Counted from the first letter of the stretch, positions 1 to 12,511 are shown. The stretch: DNA of 64,000 nt from Stramonita haemastoma (GCA_030674155.1 CM060339.1:39127508-39191507); one strand, 5' to 3'. The notes: generated by a model from the sequence alone, not told the origin. Translations and numbers: made by a program.

Positions 1-90
1 AATAGCGGAACAGGATTTAACTGTGCGCAACACACACGGGGCCTCGGTTTAGAGTCTCATCCAAGGACTTTTGAGGAGAGTGGAGTCAGC

Positions 91-95
<5 letters not shown>
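1..95 (-). repeat. SINE-A copy, partial
   Basis: Matches the middle of the full SINE-A copy at 15318-15662 (gaacaggattta, ggcctcggttta, agtctcatcc, gtggagtcagcactg). The element is cut by the window start on one side and runs straight into a (TG)n tract on the other. Sense, defined by the tRNA-like head, is minus. Confidence 0.75.
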
Positions 96-151
<56 letters not shown>

Positions 152-223
152 TGTGAGTGGTGGTGTGTGTGTTTGTGTGTGTGTGTTGTGTGTGTGTGTG
201 TGTGTGGTGTGTGGTGTGTGTGT

Positions 224-276
<53 letters not shown>

Positions 277-362
277 TGTGTGGTGTGTGTGTTGTGTTGT
301 GTGTGGTGTGTTGGTGTGTGTGTGTGTGTGTTGTGGTGTGTGTGTGTGTGTGTGTGTGTGTG
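92..362. repeat. (TG)n microsatellite
   Basis: About 270 bases of TG with scattered interruptions (GTGG, TTGTG). The translated Cys-Val and His-Thr runs in either direction are not genes. The tract begins exactly where the SINE-A copy stops. Confidence 0.97.
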
Positions 363-463
363 GGTTTTTAAAATTCATGTTTAAGTCTCTTCACAAATTG
401 TGATATTAGATGATATGAAAAAAAAGAAAAAAGAAGAAGAGTAGCGTGGGGTGGTGGTTTAGA

Positions 464-465
<2 letters not shown>

Positions 466-529
<64 letters not shown>

Positions 530-660
530 TGTGTCTGTGTCTGTGTCTGTGTCTGTGTCTGTGTGTGTATGTGTGTGTGTGTGGTATGTGTTAGTGTGTG
601 TTAGTGTGTGTGTTAGTGTGTTAGTGTGTTTAGTGTGTTAGTGTGTTAGTGTGTGTGTTC
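466..660. repeat. (GT)n with TCTG and TTAG variant blocks
   Basis: Pure (GT)n to about 525, then GTGTCT units, then GTGTGTTA units. The ordered variants suggest local expansion of mutated units. Confidence 0.95.
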
Positions 661-809
661 TTGCATGAAGGTATATGGATGTGTGTTCGTGCACGCACGT
701 GTGTGGGTGTTTTCGAGTACGCACGCGTATGTGTGTGTTTGCACATGCTCTGATGTTTGACCGGGAGGTTGAAATTTTTCATCAAGTTTACAAATGTTGG
801 AAGGTTTTT

Positions 810-1135
810 CAAATTTTCTGGGGAACTAGTTTTCTTACTGAACGATAATTTGCAAGAAAATGAATATTAAATGAAAGAGAGATTATAAAATGGAGTAAAA
901 GGACTAATGAACAAGGAAACTACAACAGACAGACAGAGCAGAGGGTGTGAGGTAACAGAAAACAGCAGACAATGTACGCAAAAGAAAGAAAATTGATAGC
1001 ACACCTATTCGAAGAAAAAGCAGGTATATTTCGTAAGACATCAACCAACGTGAAAGAAATAAAATTATGACTATGTATAAACGTTTCTTAAGTAATACTC
1101 CCTCTCTTGTGTAAATTCAATTAATGATCCCTTAA
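810..1135. other. Unique sequence, nothing recognised
   Basis: AT-rich sequence with no open reading frame, tRNA-like head or repeat that I could match elsewhere in the window. Confidence 0.5.
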
Positions 1136-1137
1136 AG

Positions 1138-1203
1138 TAATCCGGGATAAGCACCGACCTGATGAGCCTTAGGCTCGGGACAGACTTTAACTTTAACTTT
1201 TAA
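1138..1203 (+). repeat. Dispersed repeat F1, 3' end with (TTTAAC) tail
   Basis: The stretch gataagcaccgacctgatg and the following ccttaggctcgggacag and actttaactttaac are repeated in inverse orientation at about 5075-5145. Ending in a short TTTAAC repeat is typical of a SINE or LINE 3' end. The rest of the element is not visible here. Confidence 0.65.
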
Positions 1204-1434
1204 GTAAGCTGAATAACAATGTCCAACATGATTAGGATATGGTTATGAATGTGATCTTATGACCATAACCCTAGATTAAGTGAGGTGTTAGCAGATATAT
1301 GGAACAAAACATGTGCCCAACAGCGATAGAGTCCTCTTGGGTTCGATACATGATTTTATTTTAAATTCAAGGCATATATTTTCTTTAGAATGAAGATAAT
1401 TGATGACATGCAGGCGAACCTGTGAGTGAGTTGT

Positions 1435-1720
<286 letters not shown>

Positions 1721-1975
1721 GGCCTTTGTGCCTGTGATCATCATTGTATGCAAGCTTGTTAACATGTGAGTGTGCATCAACGTGTATCTGTGAGAGAAAT
1801 GCATCCTAGTGTTTGAATCAATAAAGTACATTTTAAACATTGAGTAAACACCATAGTTTTTATTACAAAAAACACCAAACAAACTTACATTCAAAAACAC
1901 AAGGGATGGAGAGAGAGGGAGCGAAAAATTATCAATAAGTTTGTTGAAATTACAAAACGTGTGTTTGTGTGGTGA

Positions 1976-2038
1976 ATGTGTGTGTGTGTGTTGTGTGTGT
2001 GTGTGTGTGGTGTGTGTGTGTGTGTGTGTGGGGTGGTG

Positions 2039-2069
<31 letters not shown>

Positions 2070-2086
2070 TGGTGTGTGTGTTGTGG
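1976..2086. repeat. (GT)n microsatellite
   Basis: GT repeat with GTTG and GGTG interruptions. Confidence 0.93.
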
Positions 2087-2149
2087 GAAATCATACATTT
2101 TTGAGTCGATATGTTAAAGCTCCTTTATGAACCGTATGGTATAATTGGG

Positions 2150-2695
2150 GTATTGTGTATGGGGTTTAAAGGGTGTCAGGTCATGGGTGTTGTTGGGTGT
2201 GTGGGGTGTCAGGTCAGGGTGTGTTGGGTTGGGGTTCATCTGGGTGTTAGGTTCAGGGGTGTGTTGGGGTGTGTGGGGTGTCAGGTCAGGGGTGTTGTTG
2301 GGGTAGTGGTGTGTGGGTGTACGAGGTCATGGGGTGTTGTTGGGGTTGTGTGGTGTCGTCAGGTCAGGGTGTGTGGTTGGGAGGTCGGTGTGGGGTGTGT
2401 CAGGTCAGGGGTGTTTTGGGGTGTATCTGGGTGTTAGGTCAGGGGTGTTGTTTGGTGGGGTGTTGTAGGGTGTCAGGGTTAGGTAGGTGTTTGGGGAGTG
2501 TGGGGGTGTCGTTCAGGGGTGTGTTGGGGTGTTGTTGGGGTGTAGTGGGGTGTGTGGGGTGTAGGTGTCATATCGGGTGCTGTTGTGTTGGGGTGTTGTT
2601 GGGGTGTGTGGTCAGGTCAGGGGTGTTGTTGGGGTGTGTGGGGTGTCAGGTCTAGGGGTGTTGTTGGGGTGTTGTTGGGTGTCAGGTCAGGGGTG
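2150..2695 (+). repeat. G-rich minisatellite, about 30-bp units
   Basis: Irregular tandem units built from gtcaggtcaggggtg, ttgttggggtgt and gtggggt. The plus strand is almost free of A and C outside the TCAGGTCAG block. Many GGGG runs lie close together. Open frames across it are low-complexity Gly/Val/Cys and are not credible proteins. Confidence 0.9.
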
Positions 2696-2699
2696 GTGA

Positions 2700-3045
2700 A
2701 CCTTTGACTCTCTGGCGGCAGTGTCTTCATGGGGGTCAGACGGAGAGAGAGCACTGGTCCTCACCTGACACGACTTTCTCCGCCGCTGCTTTGTGGAGTA
2801 GACTACCCCCAATCTACACACACCTGGAAAATATTCAAGCCGAGTCATGTCAGGTCTAACACATTTCAACCATCCATGAATGGCAACTACAGTACTGACA
2901 GGCATATTTGTACGAATCGTAATCTCTAAAAGTACAAGAAAGCTACATTTTTTTTTCTTCTGAACACACTGGCCCTTTTCTACACACTGCAATAATGTTT
3001 TCAGTCAACTGCTCGATGACATGCACCTCCTACTGACCTTTTTCT
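2700..3045. other. Non-coding, possible dispersed repeat tail
   Basis: The segment near 2849-2920 (aacacatttcaaccatc, actgacaggcatatttgtac) loosely resembles 5503-5565. The match is too weak to name a family. No gene is seen. Confidence 0.35.
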
Positions 3046-3049
3046 GCCT

Positions 3050-4480
3050 GATAGGCCCTGTGCCCATGGTACTCTCACAAAATTCTAGTCGCAAAGCGCA
3101 AACGCCGACAGCTAGAGCGGCAGTGGCGAAAAATAAAAACTGAAATAAACAGCAGCTCTTAAGAAAAACAAACTAACAAAGTCAAAACCATAATCCGTTC
3201 CACAAAGACTAACTGACTACTCTGCTGAAGTTCTTAATGCTACATCCATGAAATCACTTTTTTACCCTCACCTCAACTCTTCTTGGATCTGATAAGGCAA
3301 GTCCTCTGCCTACCGCCTACAGCCATTCTGAACTTCCTGCTATTTTTCTGTAATCTTCTCTGAAAAAGTCCACAACATTCGTTCCAGACTGGTCAGTCTT
3401 CTTTCCAACCTGTGCCTTCTGATCCTCAATTCACTGGCACCACCTCTCCTTTCCTCATATAGCAAGCGAGAAGGAAATAATGACAATTTGAAAGAAATGA
3501 CAATAAAATCATGTGATCTTGATCCTTACCTGCTTCTCTTTTCATCACTGCCTTCCACAGCTTATACCCACCATCACGAAAATTGTAAACTCTTCTTTTA
3601 GGAACTTTTCCAGCAGCTCTCAAAACTACAATAGTTACACCTCTACTCAAAAAGCATGACCTGACCTTTACACTCTGAAGAACTTATAGACCTGTTTCTA
3701 ACCTACCTTTTATCACTAAAGTCCTTGGCAAAAATTTAGTTCTGAAACAACCAGAATGACCATCTTCATTCCAATAGTCTCCTCCCCCGTTCCAGTCTGC
3801 CTCGCATCAGCCACAGCACTGAAACCACCCTAGTCACACCTTAAACACGCTTCTACATGCTTCTGACTCAGGGAAATCTCCCTTCTCACTCTTCTCGACT
3901 TATCTGCAGCATTTGATACTATTGACCATTCAATTCTTCTCTCTCTTCTCCAAAAACATTTTGGTATTAAAGGCACTGCCCACCTAGTACCTGGTTTACT
4001 CCGTACCTTTCAGACCGATTCTAAACTGTGCAGTAAACAAGATTCATTCCATACCAACAAACTAGAATGCAGAGTCCCTCAGGATCTGTTCTCGGCCTGT
4101 TCTCTTCACTCTCTATACTAATCTACTGACACTAATTATAAACCGTCATCAGATCAACCATCACTTTTATGCAGACGACTCTCAGATTCAAAGTAGTGAT
4201 ATTCCCGAAAATCTTCCTTCTCTCTTGACAAATATTATGTCCTACTGCCTTCATGATGTCTAAAACTGGATGATACAGAACAGATAAGATAAAACGTAGA
4301 TAAAACTGAAGCCATGCTTGTAGGGACCACACACAAACTGTTGTCCATCACAATACTTCTATAGGATTCGGCAATACATCAGTCCCTCTATCTAGTGATG
4401 TTAAGTATCTAGGTGTCGTTATCACAACACATCTCCATGCAAAAAATCATCACCCAGACCTGTCAGTTATGCTACTATCA
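3050..4480 (+). mobile_element. Decayed L2-like non-LTR retrotransposon, reverse transcriptase region
   Basis: Fragments in all three plus frames follow the order of an L2/CR1-type ORF2. Near 3090 lies a basic block AKRKRRQLERQWRK. Near 3480-3560 is a region ending KSCDLDPYLL. Near 3900 is FDTIDHSILLSLLQKHFGIK (RT motif A), near 4070 a CRVPQ-SVLG block (motif B) that lacks the usual Gly, near 4160 a degraded ADDT-like segment, and near 4460-4530 CYYQLRRISAIRKYL, typical of the C-terminal region. Many stops and frameshifts make it a relic. It ends at a (GT)n tract. Clade assignment rests on these motifs only. Confidence 0.8.
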
Positions 4481-4557
4481 ACTACGGCGCATTAGTGCAA
4501 TTCGAAAGTACCTGTCCACAGATACAACATCCTAACATGTCACTTCTCTTATTCTTT

Positions 4558-4558
<1 letters not shown>

Positions 4559-4604
<46 letters not shown>

Positions 4605-4730
4605 TGGTGCTGTGCGTGCGTGCGTGCGTGCTGTGGTGGTGGTGTGTGGTGTGTGTGTTGTGTGTGTGTGTGTGTACATGTTGGGCGGGCCCTGCAGTGT
4701 CTTTGTGAAGCATCTTATTGTATATTATTA

Positions 4731-4810
<80 letters not shown>

Positions 4811-4824
4811 TATTTATTATTATC

Positions 4825-4862
<38 letters not shown>

Positions 4863-4883
4863 CAGTAGCGTAGCAGTAGTAGC

Positions 4884-4952
<69 letters not shown>

Positions 4953-4955
4953 TTT
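4559..4955. repeat. Compound microsatellite (GT)n-(ATT)n-(AGT)n
   Basis: (GT)n to about 4675, then roughly 90 bases of ATT, then roughly 125 bases of AGT with a few AGC units. Poly-Ile and poly-Ser translations are artefacts. Confidence 0.96.
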
Positions 4956-5039
4956 ATGTTAGTAGTTATTGTTATTATTATTAGTATATTATTATTTTTA
5001 AGTATTATTAGTATTACTATTATCAGTATTAGTATTATT

Positions 5040-5147
5040 ATAAATTGACCCCACTTGGACTTGGTGAAAAAAAAGTTAAAGTCTGTCCCGAGCCTAAGGC
5101 TCATCAGGCCGGTGCTTATCCCGGTTTCTGTGGCGTTAACGACTAGA
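5040..5147 (-). repeat. Dispersed repeat F1, inverted copy
   Basis: Reverse complement of the 1138-1203 element: gttaaagtctgtcccgag, cctaaggctcatcaggc and cggtgcttatcccgg are recognisable. It is followed by a 19-base C run near 5155-5173. Confidence 0.65.
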
Positions 5148-5315
5148 GTCATAGACCCCCCCCCCCCCCCCCCTGGATAGGACGCCAGTCTATCGCAGGG
5201 TTAACCCCCAACACAAGGTTGGTACCCCTTTTACTGGACTTGGTGAAAGGAACAGGTTAATTTTAGCGCTGTGTCCTGCACCCTGGATGAGTCATGCTGG
5301 ATCTGCTAGCTGTGA
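5148..5315 (+). repeat. Dispersed repeat F2 copy with poly(C)
   Basis: Shares actggacttggtgaaagga and gagtcatgctggatctgc with 49915-50050 (plus) and with the inverse of 38090-38240. A C homopolymer (about 5155-5173) sits inside the element. Confidence 0.6.
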
Positions 5316-5834
5316 CCTGCTGTGAACCTGACACCTACCTGTGTTGTCAGTGTCAGAGACAGGAGACAGTCTTCAGACACAGGCAGACACAGGTCCCAGC
5401 AAGCACAACACCAACATTAACTAGCACAACAACAACAAGTACAACAACAACAAGCACAACAACAACAGAGGTTGCACTGATCTACAAGTAAAGCAAGTGA
5501 AAAACACTTTAATCACCCCTGAAGGGCAATTACAATACAAACAGGCACATTGACACAAATTTTAGCATCCTGCACACTCACGGTAAGTCATACATCTGAC
5601 AAACACACTCCTGCCTTGAAAACCAAGAAAAACACAGAAAAGAGAGAAAGGACCAAGGAAAGAAAAAAAAAGAAAAGAAAGTTAGACCCCTCAGCTGTGA
5701 TTTGAACCCACGACCTGATGGACCCCAGGGGTGACAGTCCTGACACTGGGCTCATCTGATGACACTGACCATCATGGCGCAGTGTAAAACTCTCACTCCC
5801 CATCCCTTACAGGGCCTCATGACAGATATCCTCA

Positions 5835-6165
5835 GAGCTGTCTATGCTGACGATGATGACCTGTTGATACTGCTGACCAGTTAAATGATGCTGCTGACCA
5901 GTTGATGCTGCTGACCAGTTAATGATGCTGCTGACCAGTTAATGATGCTGCTGACCAGTTAATGATGCTGCTGACCGTTAATGCTGCTGACCATTAATGA
6001 TGCTGCTGACCAGTTAAATGATGCTGCTGACCAGTTGATGCTGCTGACCAATTAATGATTGCTGACAGTAAAGATGCTGACCAGTTGATGATGCTGCTGA
6101 CCTGTTATGATGATGCTGACCAGTTAATGATGATGCTGACCTGTTGTTGATGCTGCTGACCAGTT
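5835..6165 (+). repeat. Minisatellite, about 20-22-bp units
   Basis: About fifteen units of the type ttaatgatgctgctgaccag with deletions and a shorter cognate gttgatgctgctgaccag. Confidence 0.92.
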
Positions 6166-7070
6166 TTGGTGGTTTACACATGGCGCCTTCTGAGGTAGCT
6201 GGGACAGGATCAATCACAGTGATGGTATTTTCGCTTTCAAATACACACCAACTGTTGAACGCATGTCCCAAACTATTTTAATCTATCTCCCAGTGTAGTC
6301 AACGTTTTGAACTCTGTACTATATAATTTATTTTTTTGCTAGAATGTTAGCTCCTTCCCCCCAACCATCCACTATAATCAGACATGGAACTCAAGGGTTT
6401 GCTGTTTACACACAGCTGTACAAACCAAAAGATGCTGCACTTTTCCGCGTTATGGTGGAAACAACGCAGGCCTGTGTAGCCAACACAGAAACATACATGA
6501 CTGAGAAATGACTACAGTTTATTGATCAGAAAACACAAGATGTAGTTGTCAGCTTTTCAGGCAGAACCAAGCAGTCCTGGGAAAACCTCACCCTGTTGAC
6601 ATTGCTGCAGTATGCCTCGTCCTGTCCTCAAGACATCAAGGAAAATCACAGTTACTGCTACTGCTTGATAAGCTCCGCTGGCTTACAGTGCCTGTGTGGA
6701 TCTCCCAGCTGATCCTGAAGGATACTAGAAGCAAGTGGAGTTTGGCCAGCGGTGGGTGTTGAACGGGGCCAAGTTCATTTGTGTAAACAGGTTGTACAGA
6801 ATAAGGGCTTGGGTGTTTTCAAAACACATTTAAAAGCAAAAGGAATAAAAATTATGCTTTGGCCTTTCATTTAATCGATCAAAATCTCAAAAGTGACAAC
6901 TTGACCTCCACCTGCCTTTAATGGCTCCTAGCGCAAAATTGAGTAATGTGCTAAGCGACTCATTTTAGGGTGGAGCGTCACATTTCAGGAGTGTTGTGAA
7001 AACGAGAGGAGGGACAGCCTTGTGAGATGCTGAAGTTCATGAAAACATGATGCTGGCAGGGACATCTTGC
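6166..7070. other. Unique sequence, nothing recognised
   Basis: Mixed-composition sequence with only short open frames. No motif, repeat or RNA gene was identified. Confidence 0.5.
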
Positions 7071-7077
7071 CAGCATG

Positions 7078-7330
7078 GAGTTAACATCAGTGCTGACTCC
7101 ACTCTCCCCACAAGTCCTTGGATGAGATTATAAACCGAGGCCCCCTGTAAGGACGCATGCAGAAAATCTTGCGTACACGTTAAATCCTGTTCCGCTTTTC
7201 GTAAGAGTATGACATTGTGTGCCGGTGGGAGCAGATGAAAAGATGGACAAAAATCGCATACACACAGGGACTGGATGTTAAAAAAAAAAGCACATGAGTG
7301 CTTATTCCATTACCTTCGAAATAAAAGAAT
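7078..7330 (+). repeat. SINE-A copy
   Basis: Carries the conserved blocks in sense order: gactccactctccccac, tggatgagattataaaccg, gttaaatcctgttccgc, gggactggatg, and the 3' stem AGCAC-ATGA-GTGCT followed by ttattccatta. It lacks most of the tRNA-like head and ends in an A-rich tail. Confidence 0.85.
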
Positions 7331-7509
7331 GAATGAAATAAAATAAATAAATAAATAATAAATACAGAAATAAATAAAGAAAGAAAAAAATAAAGGGGTC
7401 AGGTGATGACGAAAGCAGACACCTGCGCACTGTTGTTGGCTGCTCCAAAGTACAGATGTGTTGACTTTTCCAGTTGCTGCAACAGGAGCGTGCGTGCACG
7501 CGTGCGTGC

Positions 7510-7890
<381 letters not shown>

Positions 7891-7957
7891 AAAAGAGAAA
7901 AAAACAGAAAAAGGTGTGTGTGTGTGTATGGGGGAGATTTGATTTGATTTGATTTGA

Positions 7958-8041
7958 TTTATTCTTATATATCGAGGATAATGGAATAAGCACTCTTGTG
8001 CTTTTTTTCATCCAGTCCCGTGTGTATGCAGTTTTGCAAAT
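7958..8041 (-). repeat. SINE-A 3' end, inverted, tail to tail with the previous copy
   Basis: Near-perfect reverse complement of the last 70-80 bases of the 7664-7890 copy (atcgaggataatggaat, agcactcttgtgct, catccagtccc, gtgtgtatgcag). The spacer contains a (GATTT)n tail block at 7933-7957. The body is truncated at a (GA)n tract. Confidence 0.88.
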
Positions 8042-8043
8042 GG

Positions 8044-8128
<85 letters not shown>

Positions 8129-8156
8129 AGAAGAGAGAAGAGAGAGAGAAGAGAGA

Positions 8157-8202
<46 letters not shown>

Positions 8203-8300
8203 GAGAGGAGAAGAAGGAAAGAGAGAATGCATGAATGAAATGAATGAATTTAATGAATGAAATGAATGAATGAATGAATGAATGAATGAATGAATGAATG
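8042..8300. repeat. (GA)n then (GAAT)n microsatellites
   Basis: About 170 bases of interrupted GA, then GAATGAAT repeats to about 8300. Confidence 0.96.
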
Positions 8301-8387
8301 AATGAATAATATCTTTATTTTCCGAGGGTTACATAGTATTCACATACTGTTTTTTCCATCCAGCCCTTGCCACGATTAGGGAATAAA

Positions 8388-8606
<219 letters not shown>

Positions 8607-8638
8607 AATTGAATATGAATAAATTTTAGTTAAAAGGG

Positions 8639-9784
8639 TCATAGCATAAGCAAACATGAGAGAGAGCTACTTAAACTAAAGATGGTTTCCACGATGTTGG
8701 TGTTTTCTTCCCTTGATGCCTCTGAAGCTGTCTCATGGACAGATGGAGCAGAGGGACTCTGAGCACCACAGCGGATCCAGTGGAGAAACTCCCTTCTGAA
8801 TTTGGTTCCAGTCAGGCAGTAGAGAACAAAGTTGATGGCGCTGTTGGTGTACCACAACTGGTGCGTTGCTGCATCCACTAACTCATCAACAGCCTTTGTC
8901 CTTGAATGTTCAACGATGTTGACGAGGCTGTAGCTACTGCACAGTATGTAGACACACACCGGCAGGGTTAAAAGCAGGAAAGCACAGGATATAGCTAAAA
9001 CCATGACACTGGTTCTGAAAGAGGTTCTCCTCCGGCTGTGTGCAGTGTTGATACTTGTATCAACACGTGCAGCTATGGAGGAAGACGACACTGCTTTGTA
9101 CAGACTGACAGACAGTGTGACATCACAGACAATCAGACAGATGCTGGGCAAGAGGGAAGCCATGCACAAATCTATCCAACTGAAGTAAATGCGGAAAAAA
9201 TATCCATACAGGCCTGTCATGCTGTCACAGCCACGAGCCTTGGTGATCTGAAATCCAATCAGAATGTGGAAGTCAATAGCGCAAGCAGAGAGGGACAAGA
9301 ACTGCTATGACAATCCACGTTCTTCGCACAGTGCACATCACTCGCATTCTGTGTGGCCACAGGACCGCCATTGTTCTCTGCACTGTCACACAGGTCACCA
9401 GCCAGGCAGACGTCTGCCACTGGCATAGAGCAGGAAGGGGCGAAGCTTGCAAATGGCCACGTGTAAAACTTCAAGTTGTATCTGAAACATCAGCAAAATC
9501 CAGTTGCTTGGCAATGCAGTGCACAGCAAGGTGAGATCAGACACGGCAAGGGCCATAAATATAGCATGTTGAGAAGAGTTGTAGTCCTTGATGCGACGCA
9601 TGACGCAGATGGTGGCGATGTTTCCAAAGCCTCCCAACAGAAGAATGCATGGAGGACATGTTTTCCAGATGATCACAGAAACTTGGTATTCCATATAATC
9701 CCTGTATGATGACTCCTCTGTCCAGTGTGTAGTGTTGTCCTTCAGTCCACCACTGTCACTTGAAACATTCTTCATGGTGGACAT
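8639..9784 (-). CDS. Class A (rhodopsin-type) GPCR with two frameshifts
   Basis: A single-exon seven-membrane-segment receptor at the cell surface, probably for a peptide ligand. The Met at 9784 gives an extracellular N-terminus with NVS and NTT glycosylation sites. TM1 contains GGFGNIATICVM, TM2 contains ALAVSDLTLL, and the TM3 end reads TVQRTMAVLWPH, so the usual E/DRY triplet is QRT. TM6 contains LLTLPVCVYIL. TM7 is NSAINFVLYCLTG with Ser in place of the NPxxY Pro, a form seen in some invertebrate peptide receptors. The C-tail runs to the stop at 8639. Reading is broken near 9416 (one base missing in TM3) and restored near 9290 (a +1 change before TM4); between these points the protein continues clearly in another frame. 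Compensating indels fit assembly error as well as a recent pseudogene. The ligand is unknown; FMRFamide-like receptors are one plausible relative. Confidence 0.75.
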
Positions 9785-9937
9785 CAGTGTGTAGTGGTCT
9801 TTTCTCTGTGGTGATTGAAAGGTGGAAAATGAACAAACAACTAGAAAGATCTATGTGCATGCCTGTTTCTGTGCTTATCTCTTTGTTCTGTTCAATCCTT
9901 ATCTTTCTTTGTCTGTGATGGTTTGTCACCACCACAC

Positions 9938-10180
9938 GAGGGCATCTCACTTAGTCTGGCTCTGCAAATTAAGCTATCATTGTTGTCAGTAAAGATTTTG
10001 GTAGATAGTGAAGTTAGAGGTATGTGTATGTTCGCTCAAAACAGGCACCACTGAACACCACCAAAGTGACCCAGCGGCAGTGCAGGGCCCCTATGACTGG
10101 TGCTCCGCGGTAGCCGGACACTGCAGACACTGAAGATGTGACATAACGAACTTCGGCATGGAGCCTTCAGAAAGATCAAA
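9938..10180 (-). repeat. Dispersed repeat D, partial copy
   Basis: Contains catctcacttagtctggct, aaaacaggcaccactgaa and caaagtgacccagcggcag, matching the inverse of 11060-11480. The centre has been altered. Confidence 0.7.
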
Positions 10181-10184
10181 ATAG

Positions 10185-11055
10185 CCGCATGAAAGCAGCA
10201 CACCATAAAGCAGCTAGTTACCCCTACCCTTCCAGATTGTCCAACAAAAAGCAAAATAAAAATAAACCCAGCAAAACACCTATTAAAACAAACAAACAAC
10301 AAGCAAACAAACAACACCAAAACCTCCATGAACAACTATTCATTTGTCCTACCTTCACTGTATTCTTTTTCTTCTTCATCTAAAGCTCAGACAGCAGCTA
10401 TCCTTGTCTGTCATATGAGCGGGAATGTGTTGCACTGCCGTTAAGCGCCTGACAAGTTAGGCCCAGCCCATCCAAATTTGGCTTGGGAGAGATTTGTTAT
10501 CTTTTAAGTTTTTCTGGAAAAAAATGGCGAAAGAATGGACCAAGAAGGCAAAAAAAAAAAGACAAGATGGAGATGACAAGAAGAAAGGAACAAGGCAGAA
10601 ACAAAGAAAGGGATAGAAAGGCGGGATATCCTGGTACAGAGTTTTCAAAAGGTGGAGATGCTATTTGTACTGACCCCTCCCTCCTTGGCATCTCCACAGA
10701 ATGTCTCTACTGTCTACGCCTCTTGAACATCGCATTATAACAACCACCAGCTGTGTTCTACCTGTCACAATATCTACTCCAAAGAAAAACAGATTAAAGA
10801 AAAAGAAGCCCTTAGGGTGTTTATTAATATTAAAAAACGCAAAAAAAAATCAATAAATTTTCGCTATTTGGAACTATATTCGTCATTTTCACAAAAAGAC
10901 ATTTGACACCAATGATCATGAAATTCTAGTCAGAAAACCTGTCATACACGATTTATGCTCAGATGCAGTTTGACTTAACCCCTTTCAATAGAAATAGAAA
11001 ACAATCAGACTTACAAGACTGTGTAATATCCTCTGTAATGTCGATAACAATTTTT
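10185..11055. other. Unique sequence, nothing recognised
   Basis: A-rich and T-rich runs with no ORF that resembles a protein family. It ends in a poly(T) run at about 11050-11068. Confidence 0.5.
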
Positions 11056-11059
11056 TTTT

Positions 11060-11480
11060 TTTTTTTTTGCTGCCTCGTCTTCTGTGACGTTCCCGTACTG
11101 CTGTTCCCACGCTGCTCATTTCACTCTCCCCGCCACAGCCATACCCAGATTCGTTGTGTCTCACCCCCGGGGTCGGGAGTCCACAGGGAGCTCATCAATA
11201 TTAGGCCGCCGCGGGGCCACCAGCCAGAGGGGCCCTGCACTTCTGCTGGGTCGCTTTGGTGGTGTTCAGTGGTGCCTGTTCTGAGCTAACATACGCAGGA
11301 CACCACCTACTAAGCCCCCTACTAACGACAGTATTAGCTCAGTCGCGGAGCCAGACTGAGTGAGTCACCCACCCAAGGTGGCGACCACTACAACGTCCCT
11401 CCAACGACCGCCTCCCCACGAACCCCCAACCCCAAAGGCTTTGACACAAATTCACCACAGGCACAGAAGCGTATGGGGAA
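11060..11480 (+). repeat. Dispersed repeat D, longest simple copy
   Basis: Reference copy of a family seen five times in the window (9938-10180, 11060-11480, 15690-16560, 18640-18990, 32405-32722). Key blocks are gtactgctgttcccacg, cgctttggtggtgttcag, gtgcctgttctgagctaaca, ccacctactaagccccc and ccagactgagtgagtcacc. I found no tRNA-like head, ORF or terminal repeat, so the class is unknown. Confidence 0.75.
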
Positions 11481-11544
11481 ACCGAATCTGAGGTCACCAT
11501 GAGACCAGAGCAACGGAGGCCACCGAATCAGAGGCAATTTTTAT

Positions 11545-11925
11545 TATTGCATGATGATCAATGATGATGAGGATGATGTAATGATGCTGCTGTGGAGGTG
11601 CATCCGCTTTGAGACTACTTGACAGGGTTGTTCTCTACGCTTACTGTCATAATATATCCCGGCGTCAACCAGGCCCGAGAGATACAGACACCTGCAGTGT
11701 TGGTAAGGTAATTTGAGCAACACTCTCAAATTTGCATCCGTAAAGTGGATGAAGCTCGACTGTGTGGTTCCAGTCTCCCCACTGAGCCCACAGCACACTC
11801 ACTCTGGGTAGGAGCCGGCCGGAGCCCGAAAAAATCCCTATGACTTATGGGATTCGAACCCGGGACCTTCCAGTCCGGAATCCATGGCGCTAACCAGTGC
11901 GCCATGGCGGCTGGTCTTCGATAAC
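11545..11925 (-). repeat. SINE-E, tRNA-derived, full-length copy
   Basis: On the minus strand the head reads as a tRNA-like promoter: A box TGGCGCACTGG with ttagcgcc following, then B box GGTTCGAATCC. A body of about 300 bases follows and the copy ends in an ATC-rich tail (catcatcctcatcatcatt on the sense strand). A second copy lies at 17893-18235. Confidence 0.85.
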
Positions 11926-12173
11926 AAATGTTGTTCCACAGAGCTTATTCTTTTTTCCCTGTATTATTTGTACTCATATTAATACTCTTTTGTGGAATAT
12001 AATATTTTTAAAAAACTATTTTGAGATGAGAATATTATTTAGAAGATTTAAAACATAAATGTAATGTGTACGGATTTGTAGAAAGATATTGATTTTGTGA
12101 GATAGATATTTCTCCATTACCAAACGCTCTGTTTCTAGAATAAAAATTTTTTAAACACTATGAATCCATGGGA

Positions 12174-12480
12174 AAGGGATAGTGCAGGGGTCAGAGCATT
12201 TGCTCTCCTAAAGCTAAGGTTAAGCAACATTGAGCGTGGTTACAAATTAATGGATGGGTGACCGTGTTCGCGCCTTGGCTTCATTAAAGTCTCCCAGTTC
12301 ATCCAGCTGTAAAGGGGTACCTGGCCTCTCTAGGGTCAGGGAAGGTAAAGCAGCGAGAGAGAGGAAATGGGCACAACCCTTGGGGTGCAGGCCCCTGAGG
12401 TTTCTGATATCCCGTTCTCCAACTACTGTTTTGTTTATGGGAACATCTTTACCTTTGTTGCCTTTGAGTCCATCGGTCCC
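12174..12480 (+). repeat. 5S-rRNA-derived SINE
   Basis: The core at about 12211-12266 is recognisably 5S rRNA: gttaagcaacattgagcg followed by tggttac and atggatgggtgaccg, covering the internal promoter region of 5S genes. The downstream body (ggtcagggaaggtaaagcag, ggcccctgag) is shared with three other copies, and the end is CTTTACCT-rich. It is not a 5S gene: the 5' third and 3' stem are absent. Confidence 0.8.
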
Positions 12481-12511
12481 TGAACTTCTGTATATGTATA
12501 TATATGTATTT

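Noticed and set aside
49..403. Open frames of His-Thr or Cys-Val repeats in (TG)n tracts
   Set aside because: Translation of a dinucleotide repeat; every frame of both strands stays open.
4495..4962. 155-residue frame over poly-Ile/poly-Ser
   Set aside because: Translation of (ATT)n and (AGT)n.
12211..12266. 5S rRNA gene
   Set aside because: Only the internal promoter region is similar; the 5' third and 3' stem are missing and the same body recurs in four copies, so it is a SINE.
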